Part shown: positions 37,876 through 49,800 of the stretch, one piece after another | Layout of the letters: each line of letters starts with the position of its first letter | Numbering within the stretch: the first letter of the stretch is position 1 | Assembly: GCA_002633005.1 (NCBI GenBank) | Contig: NMRA01000007.1 | Span: forward strand, 1,134,811 to 1,198,810 | DNA length: 64,000 nucleotides | Direction of reading: 5' to 3' | Source: Phoronis australis | Lineage: Eukaryota > Phoronida > Phoronidae | Notes under the pieces: generated by a model | Told to the model about the DNA's origin: nothing | What the model saw: only the letters and a program-made list of their open reading frames with translations | Database searches by the model: none | Position numbers and translations under genes: made by a program

Positions 37876-40800
37876 ACGAGGCATACGAAAAAATCATGCT
37901 TTGCACTGTGATTAGCACGCAATGCCATGTTTTTAAAACCTAAAAAGAGGTTCACATTTAAAATGGCGACTGCGTGAATAAGGTGTGTAGTTAGCACATA
38001 ACTGACTCAGTAACTATCGACTCTGCAACTGACTTCAACCACGTTGTGTTCGTGTTTCAATGTTCTGGAAGTTTTCACCAGTTCAAGGACATTCCAGATA
38101 TTTCTGGAATCAACCCAATGATTCTACAAATATGTTCTAAAAAGTTACAGATCACAGTTCTACATCAGTTCCCAATAAGCTAGACTCTTCTAGAATGCTC
38201 TCAATACATAATGACCGGACTGACCTTAAATGGGTCTATGAATAAATGCTAGTAAACATGCAAAAACAAAGCTGAAGGTTATGTAGGACCTTTGAAAAAT
38301 GTCTAATTTTCGCTGACTTCGATACATCATATCTCATAAATGGCTGTCAGATTGGATTCATAAGGAACTCTAAGATACCGTGCTTTATGCACTGTTCTCA
38401 AAAAAGCTGTTATGAATTGTTTTAAAATTGTCCATCTTTTGCATGAAGGTATATCAAAAAATGGGAGTCCTAAGATTTTTATGAAAAAATGAAAAGTTGC
38501 ATATTAAAATGAAAATCAAATGATAACTTAGAAACCTGTAACATCGTTTCTGAGATTTCACCTGAACATGTATAACAAAGGAAAGTGGTTCATGTTATTG
38601 GAGCCATTGTCTCGTCATGGCTGTACCTTTCAATGGTAGATTGGTATAAAATCAAAAATCAAATTTTACAGGCTTTTCGCGAACAAGAAACATAATTTTC
38701 TTGAGTCGAATTCTACAGTTTTATAGATAATGGCTTCTGGACATGTCAATAAAATCATATATAACCTTAAAATGGCTTCCCAACACTCCCAAAGGAAGTG
38801 TTTTCTTTGATCACACAACGTTTTGTATTACTTCAGTGCCCTAGAGTTCAATCTTAGCAGTGGTCGCAGTTCCATGTACACTGCAAACTGAGCACTACAA
38901 AAAAGACCTGGCTTCAATATCAACTTACTTCTCAGCCACGTTAGCCTGCGTTATTGGTACGGGGTTGATTTTCCAGGGACAGGTGATTTTTCCACCGGGG
39001 AGACGCTTGAAGTCAAACTGACAGCAGATCTTAGGATCAGGACCACAGGTGTGCGGTACATCGTAGCTGTAGAAAGGCATCATGTGACATAAGATGTCTG
39101 TTGAGCCCGAGGAGTCTGCATGGAAAACGATAACTTTACATCAATAATTCTCCTCTTATTATGCACAAAACAAATTAACTGCAGTGTATTTTTCTGATAA
39201 CAAGGGTGTTTAAAATAAACTGAATACACAAACTTCATGGTAGAAGCATGTGAAAATTTAACTGAGAAACCAAGCATGGCCAACTGCCCATGTGTGACGA
39301 GTTGTTAAGGTGATCCAGTTAACTGTAATTAAGTTTATTCTTTATGTAAAACTGGTGTGGAAATGGGTATCACAAACATTTCAAAGTCGGGTCAGCACGC
39401 CACCTGTGGCCACATCACTGATAACTTACTATTATAGTATTCCAATTAATTCACTACATTGTTGGTCAAACGCCCTATTAAGCAATGCCACTGGGTCACG
39501 GGACACTCATGTTTGCAACAAAATAAGATATCTCATATGAAGGGATGAATGACGTAGTGAATATACAGAGTTCAGACCTAATAAACATGAGTCAGTTCAA
39601 AACGTGACTGTGTATTAGTAAGATTAACAACACGGCTTTCCCTGGCAAAACTGACCACGTGTGAATTAGGTGATGCAAGAAATTCCGGCCACGTAGCCTC
39701 GTGCAAAAAGTGAGGGACAAAACTATTTTTCCAAATTACTTTGGGTGTGCGAAATGAGGTGAGTGTGCTGAATTAGTGGAGATTTACGGTACTTTCACAA
39801 AGAATTGAATCATGCAACAAAACGCTGATGACAGATGTAGCCTGAAATCTAAACCCCTGGAACTACCCTTAGGGTAAAATTCAGTGCACAAAGCACACAA
39901 TCAATGGCATCTACAATGACCCTGTAATGAAATTTTGTCTTTACTACAGTCATTTGCATAATGCTTAAATGCCTGATTGCTTTACAATGATACCAGTGAG
40001 GAGAGGGTGACAATATCAGATTTTGCATTTTGCTTAAGTACCAACTATTGGTAGTCAAAATTAAATTGGCTGAAGCCCTGTTGCAAAAGTTTCCACAGAG
40101 CTCGAAGCTTTTCTTATAGCACTTCAGTGAAATTTTGAAACCAATATTTCATTAAAAGAAAACCTAATACTTCTCATGTCATTTTTAAATGAGCTCCTAA
40201 CCTAAAGAGCTTGCTTGTTCTTAGTAAGAACTGAAAAATATCCGAAGAAATAAATCATGGGCATCAACGAGGACTCAACGATTAGTTTTTTCCGAGTGAA
40301 ACTCACGGCAAAAACAATATCCTGTGTTGCTTGTGTCCTAGTATATGTCACTATTATAATCTACACACATTTAATTGGAATGGTTAATTATTTATAAAAC
40401 ACTTATTGTGCTCGTTTTGCCATCATGTTTGAATTATTTATGGCCTTTCACTAGAAATCACACAAATGTCATATACTTAAAACGCAATACAGAGCTATGA
40501 CCACAGTTTAACTGGTTTATCTTGTCAATTTGTTCAACAAAATACGTTGCTGCCACTCTGTCTCCGACCACCTGACAACTATGCATAACTTGCAGAGAGC
40601 ACAATCAGTGGAGTTTCTGGTGGATAAAGAAATTCAAAGCGGTATGTCCAAGGCAAAAACTCCAGATGCCGAAACAAAATGAACTGAATACACAGATTTC
40701 TTGGCAGAAGGATGCGCAAAGTTAACCGAGTAACCAAGCATGTCCAATTGCTTGTGTGTGACTTTAATGAAACGCGGGCTATGGGTTGCCAACGTGATTC

Positions 40801-43800
40801 AGTTACCTGTAATTAAGTTACTTTTCTATGTAATCTTAAACTGGTGTGGAAATGGGTATCGCAAACAGTAAGTCATAGCACGTCACCTGTGGCCATGGCA
40901 AAAACTCTGAATGCCAAACAATGCAAATATGGCATATTTCTTTCCAAAATCATTAATTCATAACTGCCCCAGTTACGGAGCTCTCAAAAACTAGACTTCA
41001 AACATTTCGCATAAAATATGTCACATTATCAACAAGATTTTTTTCCAGTGTTCACTCGTCTGAAGAGTACCTATGACTGCAGCTGCAGCAAAAATTTCAG
41101 CAAGAACAAGGAAGTGCTTTCAAAATGTTGGGACATCCAGCTCTGGGTAAAACAGAGCAGAAGTCTGACGGGTGGAATTTTTAACAACCACTCCCCATTT
41201 GGTCCACATAATTTCCATCAAACCTGGCCCATCCCAGTTTTTTATTTTTGGGAGAGTTACACAAGCTTGAACCATGGCTTTAGATTTACAAATTCAAGCA
41301 TGCATCACACATAAGCTCTATAATTCCATTGGTGACAATGAACAATTTTAGCATTAAATACTACATGTTTCAACAATTTTAGATGCTTGGTCTTCAAATT
41401 GGAAAAAGAAAATAGTAATCTGCATATACTCTAACTTAAGACTATAGAAATGATATGGCGGTGGCATACACTGACCAATTACAGTTGGCAGAAATAAAAA
41501 TAGCTTCATATGCCAAGCCACTATGGGTTCCAATGAGTGGCAACTTTCTGCTCTTCTGCACACAAGCACAGTAGCCACATCCCGAAATGCTACAGCGACC
41601 TCTCTGATTCTGTGGGATTTATTTGCAGTGCAGCGCAACGGTAGGACCCAATGCTGCCAATCTATTCACTATTTTTACATCAAAACTGGATCTCCATTCT
41701 GTATTCTGATACCAATAAACTCATACTGTTGCATGGTGACTTGCAATACTGACATAAAAAGGTGAGTGGGGTGTTCTGTCAGAATCAGCTCAGAAGTAAG
41801 CTCGCCGCTTCGCCTATTTGGAAACTAGGTCAATCATACTGTGACTTTTTCTACATCAGCAAAAGCAAGAATTGAAAAAACCTTTTTCCTAATGTCCACA
41901 AACTCCCTGCATTACTGCAAACATTCAAAAAATTACAACTTGTAGATCGATTGAACACTGCTATACAGTAGAAACAAAGCCAAGAATGTTAGCATTGGAT
42001 TTTAATAGCTTTCATTGGTCAAACTTTTATATTTTTTGTCATATGGTGAAAGATGGAAAATTACAATGTATAATTTTCTAGTATGTATAAAATGCTTATT
42101 TGCATTATTTACCAACTTTGGTTGAATTTGTTACGTTTGCCATCACACCAGTCTAAACCAAGGTGCTGTCTTTTCAAGTGACCTCTACGGCCATGCACTG
42201 CACACCAGGTACTCTCAGGGCATTTTAAACTTTCGACAACCCCTGTTGGGCATCTTTACTGCAAATCGATCCAACCATGACCCACTATAAATCATGCAGT
42301 AATTTTAAATTCTAAAGCTAACACTTATCATAATAAACTGACAAGAGAATGCCTAAATGACTGAATAACAACAAAATGAAGTCATAGCTTTTCTATTCTA
42401 CACGGCAAGCAATCAATTAGGTAGCTACTCCACGGGGTATGAAGACACCTGCTTGCCTTTGAGAGAAACACATTAATAGCATTCAAGGCTATTAAGATTA
42501 TGATTTGAATATAGTATCAAGATTGCACCCTGCCAGTACCCAGTGTGTGGAAAGAAATATCAGTGATGCAAGGTGTTTTTCAGAAATCTCTCCGGAGAGC
42601 CAGATACTAAACTTTGTACTCGAAATCGAAACTAGTTTTGGCAATTTGAGTTCTACTGTTTGCAAACCCAAAATTAGTCTGTACTCGAGTACATTATGGT
42701 TTGTATATATGAGTCTCTAGTCCAGGTTCGCACTTGACGACCCCTATATTGGAACTACAAACTCGAGTAAAAACTCACGATTTCGAGTAAAAACTCAAAA
42801 ATTCTAGTTCAGACGCGAACTTTTAACCTGATGCTGGGATCATCAAGTTTAAACTAAGAACAGACAGTTACCCGCGTAAGCCATTATGTACTCGAGCATA
42901 GACACATAGATGCTTATCTTGAGTTGACAGAAAAGTAGAATAGAAAATGACACAATTTTGACTTTGATTTCGATTATAAAGATTATAGACTCTGGCCCAG
43001 AATAAAGTGAAAAACTGATCCTTGGGACAACCCAAAATCTAGCAGTGACTTTTAAGAAGTCAGTCATTAAATCACTACCGATACTAAATGAAGGCAACAA
43101 AAGTCCATTGTGTATTTACCACCTACCCCAGTTTTGTCTCCACATAAACTCAAGGTTCTTTGACTTAGACAAGTGTTTCTTGACCGAGTAGTGTATTCTC
43201 TGAATGAGCATGTTCTTGAAGCCAGCTCTCTTCAGTATGTAAGCCATTGTGGGAGAATGCCCAAAGGGGTCGATGGCCCAGCCACTCCGCGGCTTCAGGC
43301 CTACAACACAAATCGACCACAGTTTGTGATATCATTTAAACAACACTGTCAAGCTAGATTTCAAATCAGTTTTACCTCACTGAGATGAAGAATAAAAAAA
43401 ATGTTTGCCCTCATCAATTTCAGCCAGGTCTTGGGTATTTTTTGGTGGAAAATCTATGCAAAAGCACGTAAGCAAGGTTTGAAATGCAATGATTTGCCAA
43501 GCAATGGATAAAAAAACAAGTCCCACATAATTTGTGCTGGTTTCAGGACCAGAGTTATGGAGGGAGTAAGTCTGACAGTGGATGGCTACAGGAGAACACT
43601 TCATGGGTCGCATTTTAGAGTAAATTACATCATTTTTTGGCCATACTAAGATAGATAGATTTTAGAGTTATATACTGAAATGAGGAGCTTGGGTGTTGAT
43701 GAGTGTGGCTTCTTCACAATTCAACTGTCTACTTTTTGACCCCATGGAGGCAGTCCCCCATGTTAGAGGGAGATGGGAGGGGGATCTGAACACTCTTGGA

Positions 43801-46800
43801 CCCCCGTCTGCATCCATGCCTGTATTGCAATACCACACAGCAATGAAAAGCACTTTTTGTTAAATCACTCCTATTTATTGATTATTCCAACTGTTAGCTA
43901 TTTACCAAGTTCATTGAACATGTACTCATTTCCCTCAATCATCTGGTCAATCATGTCAAAGTAGTGAGCGTTGGCTTCATCAGTCATCACCCAGCCTGAA
44001 GTGACCAGTTCCAATTGCTTATTTGTCAACAATCTGCAAAAAAATGGCGTCAATGTATGTCAGGGCTTGATTTGGCAACCTGCAAGATACTGATGCGACA
44101 TCCAAGCACACATTCAAAACACTGCAAGAAGTAAACAGACAGAAGTAAGAACCATACCGGATAAGTCTGAAAGGCCCGACTGCATTTGTCTGTTTCAAGA
44201 GTTCAGCCTGTGCACGGGATATAGGAGAAATGGAAACACGCAAGACACCTACAGTTTTCTGTTTGAGCAAGAAAAAAGCCAACCGGGCATTCTCATGTAT
44301 ACCGGTGAACATTTCTTGAGTTTGCCAGATTTTCACTTCAGGTATTGCCAACAAGGTTTGCCAACCTCACTTCCTGTTTGGTGACCTGGGAATTTTGCCA
44401 GGTCGCATTTGGCAAGTAAACGTTATGCTAAGCAACAAGCCCTGAACGTGAAAGCTGAAAGCATGATATTCACTTGGTGTCCTCAGGAACTCTTGGTGTC
44501 CTCTTTATGTTACGTTTGAATAAACAGGGAACAGAAACCTGATCACCAATAACAGGCTATGGATGTTACAAGTGTCATTCAGCACAGATCATAAATTTTT
44601 GTCTGACAGGTCGGCAACGAGTCCGCAATTGGATGAGCAATGGTCTGCTAGGTGTCCTTAGGTCGGTCACCACAGCGCTTGTCATCATGGTCGGAAATCA
44701 TCACTACACGCTAAAGCACATGCAATAAGGCAACATTATATTATTGCAGTCGAATTGATGGGAATAAAAAATAAAATGGATGTGATACGACAACAGGTAT
44801 GTTTTTAAAGGGAATATTCAAGAGCCTGCAGTCGGGTGTCATTCAAGAGCCTGCAGTCGGGTGTCATTCAAGAGCCTGCAGTCGGGTGTCCTGCTTGCAG
44901 TCGGTCTGCAAAAATTAGGCACCCAGTTAATTTTCGACCAGTCAACAACTAAGGCTAACACATTTCCAACCAGTCTGACAAAAAATTTGTGACCTACACT
45001 GTACGAGAATACTTGAATGTAATATTTCTAAAGGAGAACCAATGTTTCACAAGTGCCACCCATTCAATTTCCATATCACCAACACCTGATGCTACACAAA
45101 ATCCAAACATCAACAGCTGTGTTCCAGGGCCACAAACAAACACATTTGCACATGCTTCTTTATACTTTACATACTTCATCACTCTTTCTCGTTTGGAGGC
45201 ATCAATCTCACTCCACCACAACCAAAAGTACGACATCTCTGCCCAGATGAACCGACGACGAGAATCGACCTCCAGCTTGTCCACCATATTGTTGAGAATG
45301 TGTCGAGTTTGGTCTCGGTAGTACGTATCAAAGGTTTTGATCCAGCCTATGGAGAGATTAAAAATCAATAGCAAAATGGCGGATGTCAAATCATTGGATA
45401 AAATAAAGTACAAGACTATGAATATGTTAATCTCAATATCGTACACGTAGTCCACACCCATCAACTTGGACACTCCATTTTTTTCATTTATCATTAACTT
45501 AAACACATTATGCTCTCACTGACCATTAACTTAGACACATTATTCTCTCTCACTGATCATCAAGTTAGACACATTACTCTCTCTCACTGGTCATTAATGT
45601 AACTTAGACACATCATTCTCTCTTACTGATCATTAACTTTAAAAACATCATTCTCTCTTACTGATCATTAACTTTAACACATCATTCTCTCATTGATTAT
45701 TAACTTAAACACATCATTCTCTCATTGATTATTAACTTAGACACAATCATTCTCTCTCACTGACCATTAGCTCAGACACAACCATTCTCTCTCACTGATC
45801 ATCAAGTTAGACACATTACTCTCTCTCACTGATCATTAATGTAACTTAGACACATCATTCTCTCTTACTGATCATTAACTTTAACACATCATTCTCTCAT
45901 TGATTATTAACTTAAACACATCATTCTCTCATTGATTATTAACTTAGACACAATCATTCTCTCTCACTGACCATTAGCTCAGACACAACCATTCTTGCTC
46001 ACTGATCATCAAGTTAGACACATTACTCTCTCTCACTGATCATTAACTGAGACACTTCATTCTCTCTCATTGACCATTAACTTAAAGACACATTATTCTC
46101 TCTCATTGATCATTAACTTAGAAAACATTTTCTCACACTGATCATTAAGTTTGACACATTATTCTTTCACATTGATCAAAACAATCGCACTATTGTCTAC
46201 CTGCAAATACTGACATTTTGTTGAAAACACGACTAAACTTTTTGTTTGAAAGCTTAATACAGAGTCGCTCGTAGTATCAAAACAATCTCCTTTCTTCGGG
46301 TGTAGCAAAACACCGAGAGACATAACAAACAAACAAATTCAAACACTCGCTATATTTCGAGACTGCATGTCTCATCATCAGGCAACAAGCGGAATGAACA
46401 TATACGAAGCGAAAAAAACAGTGAAATACACGTGACAGGTTTCCAACGAAGTTTGTGTTAAAGAAGGGCTATCGAACAATACTGACATTTGTGGACTTTT
46501 TTGCAAATTGACATCAGAAATGGCACTGCTAGCTTTTTAACATCCGTCCTTAAGACACTGTGGTCACCCGCCTTTGTGATATCCAGAATCAGCCAGACAT
46601 GAATTGTATTAGTCATCTGGGACAGTGAGTTTAACCTGTATTTCAGAAATGCACCCGGAGATTTTAGCCAGGTTGTAAAAGACAAGGCATGAAATGACTG
46701 ATCACAAAAACAAAAACGAGGAAAATTTTCCACGTGATGTATTGTTCCACAAATATAGGCTTGTGTGATATAAAAATCATTTGTACTGCAAAATTTAACT

Positions 46801-49800
46801 GAAATAAACATGTTTGCGTGAATAAAGTCAAAATAATGATAAAAAAGAAACGAAAAAGAGGAAACTGGAAATCAAATAAGAGGAAATCGAAACTAAAAAA
46901 GAAGAAATCCGCTTAAGAGAGGAAACTTCCGAGCCCTGAAATGACGACCAAGAGATTTTCATAGTATTGAGGGATACATATGGTGAACATTAAAAACTCA
47001 CCTGGATCATTGTGAGAGTGCGGAACAACGAACACCTTCAAGGGTGTTTTGGCGAACGACTGCACGTCATACGAGATGTCGTAGCCCTGTTTCCATACAC
47101 CCCCATCCGGATTGTCGAAGGGCAAAATGTCAAACACGTCCATCATCTGAAATTAACAAATCGGAATTTACACTTGTAGCAGACGTATAACCACACTTTG
47201 ATGAATTATGAAAAAATGATTCAACCTAGAAAAATAACTAATATGTCAATTATTAGGTATCATTGTCATGTTCTAATGTGTGCATCATTTTTGGCTATTC
47301 ACCTTGTTTGACTCTAAAAAATGCAGGTGCGACAAATGTACAAAGAGAATTATTTTTTTTTAAATTTAAAAGTTAACAGCAAATTTATGTGAATCGCTAG
47401 GAATAGCAATTTTTTGTTTTATATTATGATTTGTGAGAATGTAACTCAAGTAAACAACATCAAATAGTAAAACTGATATTATCACTAAAAAGTGAACATT
47501 GACCAGTCAGGTCACGGTAGAAAAAACGTCCGCTTCCGGTTTACGCACATGTCAACCTCAACTGACTAGCTCCCGGTGTTTTCCTAAAATGTTTCCATAA
47601 ATACTGAGTGCACAACTTACCGAATTACTGAAAAATGCTGAACATTGTGTCAGGCAGTTCATGAAAGAAAAGTTGGGAATATCATCTGAGTTGGCTGATT
47701 CAATGCCAGTAGCTAACTGTCACAGACTGCAAAAGCTTCAGTTAGCCTAATACCGAAACCAAGAGCTTCAAGAATGAAGTTCTTTACCAAAGCTAACAGA
47801 ATGAAAGTTCTCAAAACAGCATCTGTGCTCAGGGAACCAAGATTAGCCGTGAAAACTTCAGCGCCTATCAGTTGTTGACACTCCTACGGGAATTGCCTGA
47901 CAAAGTTTTAGTTTGAGGTTTGAAAAACAAGAGATGAGCCTTGGAAAGAACAGTCATGTTGAAAATGTTTTTAAACCAAACTTGATCACTAAAAACTTTA
48001 TATTGCTGTGAGGTTGTTTTCTAGGAACATGATTCTTTCAGTAACCGAGTTAATCATTTATTAGACAACTGTGTTTAATTTGTAGGCCAATTTCTATACA
48101 CGTGAGTTTTGCTCTTTTTTCCGATGGTTTTTCTCGACCGATTTTTAATATACACCAGGAAGATGCAGCCTGTTCTGCTGGTTGTTTGTATGCGGGCGTA
48201 GGACGTCCTACTGAGCAGCTCAGCAGGAGCTTGCAGTACACAGCAGTTGTTAGTTTTTCTGAACAATTCCTCTGCCCATGGTCACATTGTTGTGTGTGTT
48301 TAAGTGTGAACCAGTGTGTGAATAAAACTGCATTCTTTACAATCAGTCTTGGTATTGTACAGCACAGGGACAGGGACCCTGCTGTGATGCGGGTCACTGA
48401 CCTTGCTGCTGTTTAGAATGCTCTCACCACCTTATCAAAGGTAACAATTATGTCAATGAATTGTAGAGGATTGACCTCCCTTGAAAAACGAAAGGATGTT
48501 TTTGATAAATTGAGGATTAAAAATACAACATCTATTGCCAGCAAAGTACCCATTTCTCATCACAAATGATTAATATGAAAAAAGTCAATGGAGATTTGAA
48601 TGCTATACCTCCCCCAGATCCAGTATTTAAGCCTACAATAATAATTGATAGCAAGACAAATGTAACAACATAACGTCCAAATTCCACTGGATATAAATGT
48701 TCAAGATGAAATCCCCAAAAAGCTGTTAGAGTTTTGTAAATTATCATTTTGTTCTAGTTTTAAGCAATTTTTGATTTTTTAATGAAAATTAAAAGACCTA
48801 ATTTTGATATCCTCCCTTGTAAAAACTGAACACTTTAAAAACAATTCCTAGAGCAAAGTATCGAGCACAGAATCTGAAACTGTCATATTAATCCGATCTG
48901 CCACATGTGAGATTCTATGATCTGAAGTCCGCCAACTTTGGACATTTTTCCAGGGTCCTACATAATCTTAATAACAGCGTTATGATGGCTGTGATGGATG
49001 CCAGTGACGGACGTCTGTGACGGACCCCTGTGACGGACATTTGTGACAGATGTCTGTGACAGATGTATAAATTTTAAGTATGTCCCACACATTTTCTGAA
49101 GTTCCAAATTATCCTTTAAGTCAAATATTTTGGCTAACAGCATGAAACAACAAGTTAAAAGACAATTGGAAAGTATTGTGATTTTGATGAAAAAACGTTT
49201 TAGCACTTTTTTGTGATGGAGTTACAGTACCATATCCAGAAACTGACCTTTGAACTTGAAAGGTCCCTGATATTTGACAAGTCAAGTGATATTTAATATA
49301 CCTCAGGCTTAATGTGATTGTGCAAAATTATTAAGATAATAGAATTTCATTTATTTACTTGTTAATTACAAAAATTCAAGACATAATGCACAATCACGAT
49401 AATTTGAGTTGAATGATCCCTATAAATGCGTTCAAGTAACAAAAGAATAAGAAAGTTGCAGAAAATTAAAATATAGTTCTTGACACTACTAGTAGACAAG
49501 TTGGCCTTTCAGATGACACCAAAATCATTGAGAAAGCTGCAATTTTCATTCTTTGTCTGTGCGTTGACCTTTTCAGGGAATAGCCCAAATGACAACTTTT
49601 AATGTCTGTTCTAAATCTTCGCAAAATGTTTAGCATTTGTTTGCCATTCGTTGGCTACAGAGTCCAGAAGATGGATGTTTGACAATTCAACAAGTTACAC
49701 AATCACAGCACATGTATACAAAACTTACTTTAGCACATTACTTGTCTCATTTGGCAACTTGTATTTCAATCCACAGAGAGAGTTCAAAATGATAAATGTT

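Larger units (their letters stand above)
39116..43126 (-). other. MAN2A intron 6, the largest
   Basis: Four kilobases. Contains a direct duplication (39212-39412 with 40675-40895) and the dispersed repeat copy at 42750-42985. No gene or RNA recognised in the remainder. Confidence 0.6.

Noticed and set aside
44994-45506. Minus-strand open frame of 170 codons taken as one exon
   Set aside because: Only 45175-45346 belongs to MAN2A exon 4; strong splice sites and phase bound it, and the rest of the frame has no family similarity.
45495-46178. CRISPR-like array
   Set aside because: The units are contiguous with no unique spacers, and the window is a eukaryotic intron; it is a minisatellite.
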